From: Hormiphora californensis
Taxonomy: Eukaryota; Ctenophora; Tentaculata; Cydippida; Pleurobrachiidae
NCBI GenBank assembly: GCA_020137815.1
Contig: CM035352.1
Coordinates: 6,796,025-6,860,024, forward strand
Direction of reading: 5' to 3'
Length of the DNA stretch: 64,000 bases
Positions within the stretch are counted from its first letter, which is position 1, and each line of letters begins with the position of its first letter. The notes beneath the pieces were generated by a model, which was not told the origin of the DNA, searched no databases, and saw nothing but the letters and a program-made list of their open reading frames with translations. Both the position numbers and the translations under genes were made by a program. Below, piece by piece: positions 1-11,156 of the stretch.

Positions 1-443
1 ACGATATCACGACCTTACTGTTAGAGAGTGCTCAGGTAAGACTCCTTGATTTCAACTTGATGGCCAATAAGTTCTAACAGTAGTCCACCTCCTTCAGAGA
101 AAGCGCACAAGGAGAGGGAAGTTTGTTCGTTCGTCTTACTGCTGTGGAGAGAGAGTTGTGTGTACGTGTAATCAGAGATATAAATAGCGTCTCCTGCCTA
201 TAACTTCATTGTAAGTAGAACGTGAGAGGCATGTACCGCTCTCCCTCTCTCTCTCTGAATTTCAATGCCAAACCCGAATCCCATGTTGTATCCCTGACAT
301 GGGTAATTAGAAATGTTAGTTTTAAATTAATGTAAATTATTTAGTCCTTCTTTTATTTCCCTAAATGGCATAATTTTCTCATGGTCACCAATTATCAGAT
401 GTTCTAACACTCAACTAATTAACTAATCCTCCCCTATTTTCAG
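1..443 (+). other. 5' untranslated exon(s) and intron of the zinc-finger gene
   Basis: No long ORF. Two good splice donors are visible (GTAAGA at about 34 and GTAAGTAG at about 211). A pyrimidine-rich acceptor ending TTTTCAG lies immediately before the ATG at 444. I infer a non-coding leader exon spliced directly onto the start codon. A short (CT)n run lies at about 240-257. Confidence 0.5.
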
Positions 444-3400
444 ATGTCCACGTCCAGTCTGGCTCTCCTTATGTCAGCCTATCCATCCTCCCCTGAGGAC
501 AGTGACTCCTCGACCCTTCCCTCATCATCCAAAGCTCCCCTCCCTCGCACTGACTCCTCCAGCTCCCTGCCAGCCCAAGAATCCTCCTCCCAGTGCAGTG
601 AGATCCCAGTAAAAGAGGAGATCTTGGAATATACAGATGGGGAGGGTAGTTATTTCTATGTGCCTCCTGAGGAGGTAGAGGGTTCTGACCAGGAGGGACC
701 AACATACCTCCCTGAACAAGAATTCACCTCCTTAGACCGGTCTATCACCGGGGCAACTCTATGGAATATGGAGGACTCACATTTTGCATCACTCCTCCAC
801 AATTTAGGTCTCATTCGCCGTGATGCCGCCGCTGCAATCTCTGCCCTACCCTCCATTCACAAACACAAGCTATCAGTTCTTTTGAAAAGTTGGTCCCCAC
901 AGAAGGCATTCACTGACTGTCTCATCGAATTCACTGACTGTGATCACCATTATGGGCCAGTAGGGTATGATACTGTCCTGGTTACTGACCCTATCATGAG
1001 TGCCAAGTATGATGTCATCAAGGACGGTCTCAATCAGTTGGAGGTAGAACGAAAACAACTTGATGAGTTCTACAACTTCACTGAGGAAAAGAGCTTCTTT
1101 TTTGAGAAGTGTAAAGTCTGTGGAAACATGTATGCTAACAGCCTGGGTCTCCGGCAGCACGTCGCACACATGCATCCTAATGTTAACATCGAGGAGTTGT
1201 TGAAGAAGGAAGAGGGGTTGTTTCCGTGTTTGAAGTGTCGGCGATCCTTCAACTCCCAGGCTCAGCTAAAGAAACACTTTCAAAAGGCACATCTGCCCAG
1301 GGATGGGGGCGAACTGAATTTTAAGTGTTCACACTGTGGGGAGCACTTCAAAACACGGGTCCTACTTCACCGCCACACCTCTGATAAACACCGTAACAGA
1401 AACAAGGCTGAGGCAGCGGAACTCCACGAACCCTGGTCCTGTGAGATCTGCAAGAATGTGTTTTACAAGAAGGGAAATTTCCTAAAACACATGCAGAAGG
1501 TACATGGTAAAATGAAGGTCTCAGAGCGACTCCTAAACTCAGCTAAACTGTCTGCTCAGTTGAACCTACAAGCTATTGAGGAGGAGAAACAGGCAGCTAG
1601 GGAGCTGGAGAAGGCGGAGAATCCCTCTCCACGGACCCGGAGAGAGCGCAGGAAACCGGCTACTAAACCAAAGGTTGAACCAGAACCTACACCATCTCCC
1701 AGGAAATCTCGAAGTGGGAGGCATGCTCCTAGGAGGCTGATTGTGGAGGATTCTCCTCCCCCTACACCCCCTCCACCAAAACCTGCCCCCTCCCTGCCTG
1801 CACCCTCACCACCATCCTCCAAAGAAGTGAACGTCACCTGTCTATTTTGTAAACTCTCCTTCGCCTCATACACCGATCTCCAGCTCCACTGTTCCGAGGT
1901 ACATCGTCATGGCAACAAGATTCTCCTTCTCAAGATGTTCACTATTATAGACGGGGGTGGTAGTGGTGGTGATGAGAATACCTACCAGTGTATCTTATGT
2001 TCAGGGGTCTCCAACACCCCACCAATGGCGTTATCTCACCTTCAAACAGCACATATTGACACCCCTGCTGATGAGGGGGGTGCTTCAAGTTCTAAATTAG
2101 AGGAACCACCCGGAGGTGGAGGGGATCAGGATGCCTCCTCACCAGTGGATCTGTTTGATGGGCCAACCTGTCGGTTCTGCCACAAGACCTTCAAAAATGT
2201 GAAGATCAAGCGGAAGCACGAGAAGACGGTACACAAAGACCAAAGTATTGTGTGTCTGTACTGTTTTATCCCCATAGTCAACAGGACAGAGCTAACTAAA
2301 CACATCAAACGAGAACACAGTGGATCTAAAAGTCTCTTCAAATGTAGGTGGTGCGATGAGCACTTTCCCTCCATTCCCAAGAGATGTTCTCATATGAAGG
2401 AGCAACATTCCAATCAAGTTGCAAAGATCAAACAGACACCTTTATCACCCGCCCCAACCCCCTCTACCTCATCAAGTAGCACCTGTGAGGAGAGTGAGTC
2501 ACAACAAGAGGGGTCAGAGCGCACGTGCGTGTTCTGCTTTTCATCCTTCTCAACTAAAGATGGTCTTGTCCAACACATTGCCCTCTACCACTCCAAGACA
2601 CCTAAGCGACCCTACAAGTGCAAGTGGTGTGAGATCACTTTTGAGACCCTCTACCAGCGGAGTGTCCACATGAAGGAGTCTCATGACATAGGGGACCAGA
2701 AGGCCAAGACTCCTGAACAACACGCCCTAACAGGTCTCTGGAGCAACCCCAAATCAGCCCCGGAGTTGGTTAGGGTGTGTAGATTGTGTAATGGTGAGGT
2801 GACCAGCATGGTTCTAAAGAGGCATCTGATCGAACACCGGGAGTTGGACCACTTTGTGTGTTTATTTTGTGATAAAACAGTGCCCAGTATCGGGGGGATA
2901 AAGTCCCACATTCTCCGGAACCATCCATTTATCACCAGTAGACAGGTGGAGAAGTCAGGGTTGGTAGGGGTTGTTGATATTGAACGGATGGCAAACATTG
3001 AACGTGCCCACGCCACCGCATCTGATCTCCATACACCATCAGCAAGAAGGGTTAACCTATCCGGACCACTGGAACCCCCTCCTCCCAGGATAACCGCAGA
3101 ATCGGACATTGTATTCCCCTGTACGGTGTGTTTTGAGGTGTTATCCGTGGTGGATCACGTGACAAGGGAACACTGGCAGGATCACCACACGAATAATGGT
3201 AACCATGGTAACGCGAGCAATGGTAACCATGTTAACACAACAAGTAATGGTAACCATGGTAACGGAGAACAGGATGGTACATCATGGGGGTGTACTATTT
3301 GTGAACAGCGGTTCACTGATCGTGCTACATTTACCTTCCACATGACCCACCACGCCAGTGACAGCGTTACCTTTGCACAAAGTCACGTGGATATCCAAAA

Positions 3401-6400
3401 TACGTGTGGATATTGTAGTCTGACAGTTGAGACACAACAATCTCTGGAGGGCCATCTTCTGATCCACCGAGCAGTTGGACATTTTAACTGCATCTTCTGT
3501 CGAGCTAAATCAGGCAGCCTTGAAATTATGAAGCAGCATATCTCCCAGGCTCATCTTGATGGAGAGGCGCTGGCTAATGATCCCTCGAGACATCTCAATG
3601 AGACACCTTTTAATAGCTCCATTTTCAAATGTAGCATCTGTCTGAAAATGTGTAACAACCAATTCAACCTCAACTCCCACACTAAAGCTCACATTTTGGG
3701 GGGTAAACCGTGCCAATTGTGTAACTACAAGTTCAGAGACATGGGGACGTTAAAGAATCACCTGACACTAGTTCACGGTGCGAGTGATGAGTATATAACA
3801 GCGCTGGATGCGGGGGCAACATCACGGTGTGATGCGGTCCCTGATTATTGTGAGCTATGTGACCGGACCTTCTCATCCCAGGGACGATTCCAGAAACACC
3901 GGAAGGCATGTCGAGAGAGTTTCCTGAAGCAGGACTACCAGAGTCCGGTGTTGTTGAGTTTGTTGGATACACCGGATAGGAGCAGGGAGAATAGCGGGGC
4001 TCAGGAGGAAGGGGAGGAGGAGGAAGAGGATTTGGAGTTTCTTCCTGCTAACCTCCCTATCAAGTCTGATCCCTCCTCAACACCTCCCTCTTCCTCAGAA
4101 TCACCACACAGTTACAACACCCGGAAGCGACCTCGATCCTACACTAACATTATCCCAGCAAAACTTCTAACTGTTTCCTACGCAGACTACGCCAGGCAAT
4201 CCTATTCAGCTGCTAAACGGATGTCGTCACCCCTCAAAAAACCTGATTCCTCAGATTTAGCTAAGGTGACCTCAACTGTATCAGCACTATCTGGTACACC
4301 CTCCATGGTAGCTAGTGATGTTGGCACCACCATGTCTTGTGAAGTGTGTGATCTGAACTTCTCCTCCCACAAACAACTCTACTGGCACCGTCACACCAAG
4401 CGGCACCTTGCCATGGAGATCCAGGCGAGTGGCCCATCAGCAGTGAGCCGGGGGAAACATATGTGCGACATGTGTGACCATGGTTACAATTGTAAGAAAC
4501 AGTTACATTGGCACAAGAAGATTACACATGGTCCCCAACCACAACAAACTCTAGCACCCAAACCACCCTCCATGGTGCCTGACCCCCTCGTATACGCACC
4601 TCCAAAACCCATCGAACTGAAACCTAGTTCTCCTCCTCTTCCGGCTACTGCTGCAGAGCCTCCCCCCAAAATTGACTCGCAACTCTGGTGGAAGAATGTG
4701 ACTAACCCTGGTGGTCCTCGTGGTAGTGATCAGAAAGTAGGTGCTGTGCCGGTGAAGCTGTCTGTGTCTCTCGGAAATAAGGATGAAAAGTTTGATGAAG
4801 GAGCACAACAGGGAGATGATGTCATGGGAGGGGGAGAAAGCAGCTCTGGTTGTCAAAACGGTAATGGTAGTAATGAACCAGAAATTAAATCGGAAGTTCA
4901 GGCAACTGAAAAAATCGAACCGGAAACTGCCCCCTCTTCCCCGTCTAGTCATGAACTGGATGATAAAACAGTTGATACACCCTCTGTTGTTGTTGCTAAA
5001 CCCACCAAGTCGTTCAACTGTGAGTTGTGTCAGGTTGACTTTAAATCCAACAAACAGCTGTACAACCACAAACGAACCTTGGCCCACATCCAACTCTCCA
5101 AGAAACTCGATCCCACCCACACTGATGTGTTCTACACGTGTGAAGAGTGCCAACTTGATTTCCAATCGTATAAACAACTGTGGAACCACAGACACTCCTT
5201 GCAACACTGGGAGTTGTCTCAGAGGTTGAAGCAACAACGGGAGGAAGGGGAGGGTGCAGGCGAGGGTGGTGAGATTGGAGGTAGTTCTGAGGCTGGTAAC
5301 AATGGGAGCAGTGCTACTGAAGGTGGTACTGCAGCTGATAGAAAAGAGGGTAGTATTGCTGCTGGTAACAATGGAGGCAGTTCTGCAGCGGCTAGTGTAG
5401 ACGGGGACAGTACTGTTGCATGGAAGGGGGTGGCAGAGGAAGGGGGAAATACAGCTGTAACAACTCGGTCATCCTCAACAAAAGAGCAACCCCCAGCACA
5501 ACAGCCAGAGGAGAGTTGTAACTACGTCTGTCTAGATTGTGACTGTGTGTTTACCCACCAAATCCAGATGAAACAACATCGAACCAACTACAATCATCAG
5601 ATTATCACCATCGTTACCGCTCCTTGGCAGAAACCATCAGCTAGTTCCTCACCTAAACAAACTGAGAAACAGCAGCCCCCTCCTGCACCACCCCGTGTCC
5701 CAGCCAAGTGCTCCAAGGGTATGATATGTAGTGACAAGATACCATGTCGCTACCACCAACCTAAGAAACCCGCACCTGACAAACACGCTCCATATCACTG
5801 TGAGAAGTGTAATCTCCCCTTCACAGCTCTCCGAGCATACACGGTACACTGCAAGCAGCACTTGGAGGAAGGATTCAAGTGTAAGTTATGCAAACAAAAG
5901 TTCCAGTTCCGGAACTACAACAATGTTAAAAGACATCTGACAAAGATACACAAGGTGACTTCAGAGAAGGCAAAGGATTACTTGGAAACATTTCATAGCT
6001 ACAACCAGAATCAGGGTGAGGATGAGAATTGTGTTGAGAAGTTGTTAGAGGATGCCGGCCTGACTTTGGATCGGGTTGAAGAACATAAGAACTGGGTTAC
6101 CACAGTAGACTGCAAATACTGCCGGATCTCATTCGAGTGTGTTGGGGACATGTTGGTTCACGTTACTAGTGAACACGATTCAACCTACCACCTGAGTTAC
6201 CTACAGAGGTTTCTAGGTGATGAGGGGAGTAGTGAGGGAAGTGTAGATGACCATTCCCTGAGTGATGCTGAACTGGACGGGGAATCTACCGTCCCTCTGA
6301 TTAGGATAAAGAGACCTCTTATTGGAGGTGATGGGAGCTCTGGCAAGAAGCCAAAGTTTGGTTCTAAACTGATTACACCATCAGCTGCTGACAACTCAGT

Positions 6401-6995
6401 TGGAGGTGAGGAGGGAGAGAGTACGGTGGGCACTAAACGACAGTATGTGTGTATACTTTGTAATCATGGTTTTACTGTTTATCTCGCTTGGTGGTATCAC
6501 TCTAAACGGGAACATGGCTTCTCTAACGTCAGTTATTACGGGGGATCACCGGATAGCAAGCTACCTGGTAAGAGTTATGAGAGCAGCTGTAAGAAGAATG
6601 TCCGGGCCGAATGTCCTGAGTGTAGGGCTATATTCAGTCAGCGGCTACTCCTCGAGGAACACCTAGCTGTCCACAAGAAACCAAAATGTTTCCGATGTGA
6701 CTTCTGTTGTAAACGGTTCAACTCCTGCAAGAACGCCTCACGACACAGGTTGAAGTGTCACACTGTGGTCACCTATGGTAGGAAGTGGTGGGTGTGCAGG
6801 GAGTGTGATGGGGTGCAGTTTCCCAGAGCGGAGGATCTGATAGATCATGTTCAGGAGAATCACTATACAGGGGGCGAGGGACAGGACAATGCAGCGGTCA
6901 CCTTCTGTTGTCCTACATGTGGGAAGGTTTACAACAAGGAGAGTACCTTTGAGGCGCATATCAAGGAATGTGATCCTGAGAATATTCGGGACTGA
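444..6995 (+). CDS. Giant multi-C2H2 zinc-finger protein (2183 aa, single coding exon)
   Basis: A continuous 2183-residue ORF starts right after a splice acceptor. I count about 33 C2H2-type fingers spread along the whole protein, the first at about residue 227 (CKVCGNMY) and the last near the C terminus (CPTCGKVY). Unlike KZNF-type arrays, the fingers are not joined by TGEKP linkers. They sit singly or in small groups between low-complexity Ser/Pro/Glu-rich stretches. Several fingers in the residue 1290-1720 region have the longer His-x5-His spacing (for example CEVCDLNF...HRHTKRH, CELCQVDF...HKRTLAH), as in U1-like/matrin or dsRNA-binding zinc fingers. The protein therefore probably mixes DNA- and RNA-binding modules in the nucleus. 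No KRAB, SCAN, BTB or SET domain was seen. An Asn-Gly-Asn-His repeat near residues 917-940 is encoded by a small minisatellite. Specific orthology is not recognised. The intact frame over 6.5 kb contrasts with the broken histone copies in this window. Confidence 0.93.
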   Translation: MSTSSLALLMSAYPSSPEDSDSSTLPSSSKAPLPRTDSSSSLPAQESSSQCSEIPVKEEILEYTDGEGSYFYVPPEEVEGSDQEGPTYLPEQEFTSLDRSITGATLWNMEDSHFASLLHNLGLIRRDAAAAISALPSIHKHKLSVLLKSWSPQKAFTDCLIEFTDCDHHYGPVGYDTVLVTDPIMSAKYDVIKDGLNQLEVERKQLDEFYNFTEEKSFFFEKCKVCGNMYANSLGLRQHVAHMHPNVNIEELLKKEEGLFPCLKCRRSFNSQAQLKKHFQKAHLPRDGGELNFKCSHCGEHFKTRVLLHRHTSDKHRNRNKAEAAELHEPWSCEICKNVFYKKGNFLKHMQKVHGKMKVSERLLNSAKLSAQLNLQAIEEEKQAARELEKAENPSPRTRRERRKPATKPKVEPEPTPSPRKSRSGRHAPRRLIVEDSPPPTPPPPKPAPSLPAPSPPSSKEVNVTCLFCKLSFASYTDLQLHCSEVHRHGNKILLLKMFTIIDGGGSGGDENTYQCILCSGVSNTPPMALSHLQTAHIDTPADEGGASSSKLEEPPGGGGDQDASSPVDLFDGPTCRFCHKTFKNVKIKRKHEKTVHKDQSIVCLYCFIPIVNRTELTKHIKREHSGSKSLFKCRWCDEHFPSIPKRCSHMKEQHSNQVAKIKQTPLSPAPTPSTSSSSTCEESESQQEGSERTCVFCFSSFSTKDGLVQHIALYHSKTPKRPYKCKWCEITFETLYQRSVHMKESHDIGDQKAKTPEQHALTGLWSNPKSAPELVRVCRLCNGEVTSMVLKRHLIEHRELDHFVCLFCDKTVPSIGGIKSHILRNHPFITSRQVEKSGLVGVVDIERMANIERAHATASDLHTPSARRVNLSGPLEPPPPRITAESDIVFPCTVCFEVLSVVDHVTREHWQDHHTNNGNHGNASNGNHVNTTSNGNHGNGEQDGTSWGCTICEQRFTDRATFTFHMTHHASDSVTFAQSHVDIQNTCGYCSLTVETQQSLEGHLLIHRAVGHFNCIFCRAKSGSLEIMKQHISQAHLDGEALANDPSRHLNETPFNSSIFKCSICLKMCNNQFNLNSHTKAHILGGKPCQLCNYKFRDMGTLKNHLTLVHGASDEYITALDAGATSRCDAVPDYCELCDRTFSSQGRFQKHRKACRESFLKQDYQSPVLLSLLDTPDRSRENSGAQEEGEEEEEDLEFLPANLPIKSDPSSTPPSSSESPHSYNTRKRPRSYTNIIPAKLLTVSYADYARQSYSAAKRMSSPLKKPDSSDLAKVTSTVSALSGTPSMVASDVGTTMSCEVCDLNFSSHKQLYWHRHTKRHLAMEIQASGPSAVSRGKHMCDMCDHGYNCKKQLHWHKKITHGPQPQQTLAPKPPSMVPDPLVYAPPKPIELKPSSPPLPATAAEPPPKIDSQLWWKNVTNPGGPRGSDQKVGAVPVKLSVSLGNKDEKFDEGAQQGDDVMGGGESSSGCQNGNGSNEPEIKSEVQATEKIEPETAPSSPSSHELDDKTVDTPSVVVAKPTKSFNCELCQVDFKSNKQLYNHKRTLAHIQLSKKLDPTHTDVFYTCEECQLDFQSYKQLWNHRHSLQHWELSQRLKQQREEGEGAGEGGEIGGSSEAGNNGSSATEGGTAADRKEGSIAAGNNGGSSAAASVDGDSTVAWKGVAEEGGNTAVTTRSSSTKEQPPAQQPEESCNYVCLDCDCVFTHQIQMKQHRTNYNHQIITIVTAPWQKPSASSSPKQTEKQQPPPAPPRVPAKCSKGMICSDKIPCRYHQPKKPAPDKHAPYHCEKCNLPFTALRAYTVHCKQHLEEGFKCKLCKQKFQFRNYNNVKRHLTKIHKVTSEKAKDYLETFHSYNQNQGEDENCVEKLLEDAGLTLDRVEEHKNWVTTVDCKYCRISFECVGDMLVHVTSEHDSTYHLSYLQRFLGDEGSSEGSVDDHSLSDAELDGESTVPLIRIKRPLIGGDGSSGKKPKFGSKLITPSAADNSVGGEEGESTVGTKRQYVCILCNHGFTVYLAWWYHSKREHGFSNVSYYGGSPDSKLPGKSYESSCKKNVRAECPECRAIFSQRLLLEEHLAVHKKPKCFRCDFCCKRFNSCKNASRHRLKCHTVVTYGRKWWVCRECDGVQFPRAEDLIDHVQENHYTGGEGQDNAAVTFCCPTCGKVYNKESTFEAHIKECDPENIRD
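3190..3266 (+). repeat. In-frame minisatellite encoding NGNH repeats
   Basis: Four imperfect copies of a unit with the core GGTAACCATGGTAAC occur inside the zinc-finger gene and encode Asn-Gly-Asn-His repeats. The core is close to the palindromic GGTTACCATGG motif repeated in the phospholipase D introns at 30-32 kb. Confidence 0.7.
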
Positions 6996-7733
6996 TATCA
7001 CACGGGATTGTGTTCCGGGATTGATATCACGGGACTTCTTTGTTGCTGGGCTTATCAGGGAATATATCGCGGGATTCGCCAGGGGATTTTAATTGAGGGA
7101 TGAATATCAATATATTCCCTGCTGGTTTGGTGAAGTTTCCGGGGTAACTCTGTGTTTGGAGAATTGACCCTCTTTGAACTAGGATTGAATTAGGATAAAT
7201 TGAGCTGTGAGCTGTGTTTATTTTGTGTGTTCATCTTGATGAATTGAACTCTAGAAAGAGGTATTACAATCTTGAGCCGGTTTATTTTTGAAAAAAAGCA
7301 GCTGAAAATGTGTAGAGACTACGATCTCAAATGTGTCTCATTTTTAGGGTCTTTAATTATTTATGGTTTTGTATTTTTCTTGTGTGAATCATCTCTCTTC
7401 ATTTTACCACCCCCTTTATATAACGAGTCATAGAATATAAACATCAGATCTGCTGTTACCAAAACGAAATGTGCATAATTTACAAAATAATAATCGGAAG
7501 AAATCAATCTCCCCGCCCTCCTGATAAATCTCTCTGATTATTTATCATGGCCCTAATGAGAGATTAGGGCCATGATAAATAGTCACAACTCTGATTAAGT
7601 CCAAACTACGTTAGATCGAGCCCCAACTGTTGATATAGTCCCATTTTAGATAGAGTCCCGTATTAAATTGGATCCGGTGGTTAGATTGAATCCGGTGTTA
7701 GATTGAATCCGGTGTTAGATTGAATCCCAGTTG
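6996..7733. other. 3' flank of the zinc-finger gene, no gene seen
   Basis: AT-rich sequence without a credible ORF. It contains a perfect hairpin (7540-7580) and a short tandem repeat of about 20 bp, three copies, with core TTAGATTGAATCCGGTG (about 7665-7730). Confidence 0.6.
7540..7580. repeat. Perfect 18-bp hairpin
   Basis: ATTTATCATGGCCCTAAT is followed after 5 nt by its exact reverse complement. It lies about 550 bp downstream of the zinc-finger stop codon. It could be a tiny palindromic element or an mRNA 3'-end structure. No known family was recognised. Confidence 0.8.
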
Positions 7734-8264
7734 TTAGATAGATTGAGGGGGTGATGGCATGGGGCTGGTTTTGTTAGTTGGCCGAGCTAGGACGGTATTC
7801 TGGCAGACTGTTGCTATGGTCACCGCCTGCACTGAACTGTCTGGCGTCTGGGAAAGAGGGATGGGGTTAGTAAACTATATTTCATCTGCTAGATCGGATT
7901 GTTCAGTGCCACCCAACTTCTGGTAAAATGATGGGACTGGGTACCTTGTATTTCCAGTAAGAGTGTGTTTTCCGTTCATCTTTGTTCCTACAATAGTAAT
8001 CCCATGTCGTCCACCTGTAATAACAGGGGGAGGGGTGTGAGGTACAGGAAACTGGGGGTCTGGGTGGTATTTTCAGGCTGAATTGGTGTGGAGAGAGGGG
8101 GAGAGGTGTCGCCTACCCATGATATAGGAGATAGAGATGTAGCCGCAGTAGGTTTGTCACCAGTACAAATGCCACGGCCATTAGAAGAAGTAAAACTATC
8201 AATAACGTTACTAAAATTGCCGGATCAACCGACCGTCCCAATATCTTGGGCGTGATAGTCCAAT
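7734..8264 (-). CDS. C-terminal exons of a single-pass membrane protein (partial)
   Basis: Three exons connect in frame with consensus splice sites: 8264-8117, 8014-7945 and 7847-7734 (stop). The phases agree (2/1, then 0/0). The first exon encodes a strong transmembrane helix of about 24 residues (ILVTLLIVLLLLMAVAFVLV). After it comes a basic, aromatic-rich tail (WTTWDYYCRNKDERK) and then a Ser/Thr/Pro-rich end of about 37 residues finishing SPPQSI. The upstream, presumably extracellular, exons were not identified with confidence. The acceptor before 8264 (TTTTCAG) implies at least one more. The family is not recognised. The interlocking phases are what make this more than chance. Confidence 0.5.
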
Positions 8265-9226
8265 CTGAAAATTTGGGAAAATTAGATAAGTAACAGCAGA
8301 TCTGACCACAGAATAATTTCCTGAGAGAAAGCAACAATTTTCCTCTGAGCTGTTGCCTGTCGAAGACCGGCAGTGTTCTCAGATCTGCTCGGTGCCGCCA
8401 GACAGGAGGAATGTCCACTTCCTCCTACCGCGCGCCATTTCCCACCACATGTTGTTTTCTTCAGAACGCTCCGCGCGCGCGTCCTCTCGACTCCAATACC
8501 GAGACCTCGCGCGTTCCAAACAAGGATAATTGATCCTGTGTTCGTGTTCCCTAGCAACCAAGCATAACAACCCTAATCCGCATCAAATTCCCGTACCTAA
8601 ATCAGCAAGAAACTGTCTCTGCTTAAAACTCAGTCTATATAAAACGTAGGTAGTGTTTCCCATAACTATAAGAGCGTATGTAGATGCCGAGAGAAGGAGT
8701 CCTATGTAGCACCTGCGAGTGGAGATTGTGTGAGAGAGAGGGGGTATAAATTACAACTTTCTAGCGTGTGGAAGAGGGCTTTAAATTAGTAGAGCACGTG
8801 GCCAGGGTACACGCACCACATTGTGGTCCATGACCAGCTAGCGCATAATTACTACTACTGCAGGGGGGGGGGCTACTACGAGATTGCAGATGACGGTATG
8901 GAGTATTACTGTTATGTGGTGGTATGTTGCTCAACAAGTAATATGATGGTATGTACGGTATCTATACACCTAATAAAAAAGTGGCCAGCTGGTCCCACTG
9001 GGGAGTAAAGCTACACTGAAATGTTTCATCGCGATGGTAATTAGAGATTCATTAAACTAACCCATAGTTGTGCCTTCCCACACAGTTGTTGATGTAATCA
9101 CAGTGATGATCGAACCTTAGAACACACTTGTTGCAGTGAGAACAGTGCCTGCTCGTTTTATCTCTGAAACATGTTGTTGTTAACAATACAATTGTAATTT
9201 AGAAATTGAACTCAATATCATATATG
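8265..9226. other. Possible promoter/first-exon region with CG-rich island, no certain gene
   Basis: 8400-8520 contains a local CG-rich patch (GCGCGCGCG) in otherwise AT-rich DNA, which could be a promoter or upstream exon of the minus-strand membrane-protein gene. Short ORFs cross it, but none has decisive splice support. A (G)9 run lies at about 8863. Confidence 0.3.
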
Positions 9227-9497
9227 ATTAGATGACTGGTTAAAATGGTCTATTACTTTTTAGTGCACGAGGCCGAAGGCCGAGTGTTCTAAATACAACA
9301 ATAATGAACCGAGACTGGCAGGTCGAGGTAGATCCTTTTACTTAGCTGCCGAGCCTGCGAGGCACGCTAAGTGTAACTACTGAGCGAGCCTGCGAGCTCT
9401 GTAGTTGTACTTTTGGGCCGAGCCTGCGAGGCCTAAAAGTGAAAGAATCTTTAACATTATTGTTGTGTAATAGAGCATGTAAAAGCAGTCATCTAAT
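9227..9497. mobile_element. MITE-like element with 11-bp inverted ends
   Basis: ATTAGATGACT at 9227-9237 is the exact inverse of AGTCATCTAAT at 9487-9497. The interior holds three variants of a GAGCCTGCGAGGC motif. There is no coding capacity. It is inferred to be a non-autonomous DNA transposon. Confidence 0.45.
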
Positions 9498-9556
9498 TTT
9501 ATTAGATGATTTTGGAAACAAACTGAGTGAACGAGATAAAGATTGAGCGAGTGAGT

Positions 9557-9562
9557 GAGAGA

Positions 9563-9644
<82 letters not shown>

Positions 9645-9655
9645 GAGAAAGAGAA
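9557..9655. repeat. (GA)n microsatellite
   Basis: About 100 bp of GA dinucleotides with occasional AA interruptions. The low-complexity ORFs across it are artefacts. Confidence 0.95.
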
Positions 9656-10997
9656 TGTGTGTGAGAGAGATAGGGAAAGAGAGAATCGAAGGCAGAGAGG
9701 GAAAGCAGATGCAGGACGCTCATTGGAATGGTGCCATCACGTGACGATCACGTGACCTATAGTTGCAGAGGGGAAGAAAAGATAAGGGTTAAAGCGTGTG
9801 TGACGATCACGTGACCTAGAAGAGTTGCAACATGTCGCAGAGGGAAAGAAAAGATAAGCGTGTGCTGTTGCGTGTGCAGTAGTTAGGGCGTGTGTACTGT
9901 GTAGTGACGTAATGTTCACACTGTGTGCGTGTGACTAGAAAGTGTTTAATTTTTCACATACCACTGCAGCGGTATTTTACTTTATAATTACTAGTGTTTT
10001 TGCAGTGGTCTAAAATTTCACAGTACACTTTAACCACCGGAAACGGTGTACTGTGAAAACTTAGATAACCGGTTAAAATTGTCTAATAATGATTAATTAC
10101 AAGTTGTAATTAATCGTTATGAGATTGGAGACTTGAATATGGGTTTGTTTGTTACATAACTGATGGTTGTTTGGTCTCGGAGGGATTCTATGATATCATT
10201 ATATTAGATTTGGGGTGTTTGTGATCACGAAATTATGTTGGTCAATGATCTAATTAATGATCTAATTAAAACAACTACCTGGAGGTAAATCTTATAACTG
10301 TGATACCCGATAGGTCATGATCAGATCTGTAACAAGCCGAATTGCAATTCCTGATACACGTCTACATGATATTTGTTCAACGTGTTCATTGCATCGAGAT
10401 GACACTTTATAGTCCGTAAGATAGTGTGTATGATAACACATACTATTCACGTTGAGAAGAGCCGGGGGTAATCTGCGTCATACTCATAGATAACCCCCAA
10501 CTCCCTCCCGGATGTCCAGTTTTAACTTTTAACAGAATGAGAAAAAACGGGGGGGGGGGGGGGATCAACCGAAATGTTTCATTCTCTTGACGTCATCATG
10601 ATAGAAAAACCAACTTGAAGTGTGACGTCCTCGCTAGCTTGACAGCTGCAGGGGTGGGGTCGAATCTTGACAGATCTGCCGGTACCATGACAACTGTGTT
10701 ATTGACGTCTTCAAATACAGAAAAACAATCCAATATACTGAAATTAAAGAACTGAATATTTTTTCTGTAACAGCTGTAATCTGTTTGAAAAGAAACTCAA
10801 ACTGTCAGACCCCCGTCAGACTTGACTTGTCAGACGAGCTTGTCTGACAAGGAGAGAAAGTTCAGAAATGCGAGTATAGATTTCTTAAAGACTGTCATTC
10901 TTCCCCACATAATATTTCGATAACAGTTTGCTCCTAACAAGCAAAAAAGGGGGAAGAGAGAACGATAGTGTGAGCGAGTCAACTATTATCTTGTTAT

Positions 10998-11115
10998 GTT
11001 CTAACCCCCCTCGCGAAAAGGGGGTCGAGCTTGTTATGTTCTAACCCTCCCTTTACATTTGTAAAGGAAGTGTGATTCGGGGGCGGGGCGCCCGAAACAC
11101 AGTCTAGTCAGGCAA
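10998..11115. repeat. Dispersed repeat fragment (TTGTTATGTTCTAACCC family)
   Basis: CTTGTTATGTTCTAACCC occurs twice here, followed by a GCCCGAAACACAGTCTAG segment. The same order recurs at about 46418-46472, and related CG-rich GGGGCACG fragments occur at 15480-15900. This indicates a degenerate interspersed family. Confidence 0.5.
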
Positions 11116-11156
11116 GGTCGAGTAGGCAACTATTATCAGGGGCCCTGTGCTGATAA

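Noticed and set aside
9502-9755. Long Ser-Leu and Arg-Glu ORFs over GA/CT arrays (also at 11374, 26507, 33387, 39332, 40896, 42643)
   Set aside because: They are translations of dinucleotide repeats in either strand and have no codon structure or homology.
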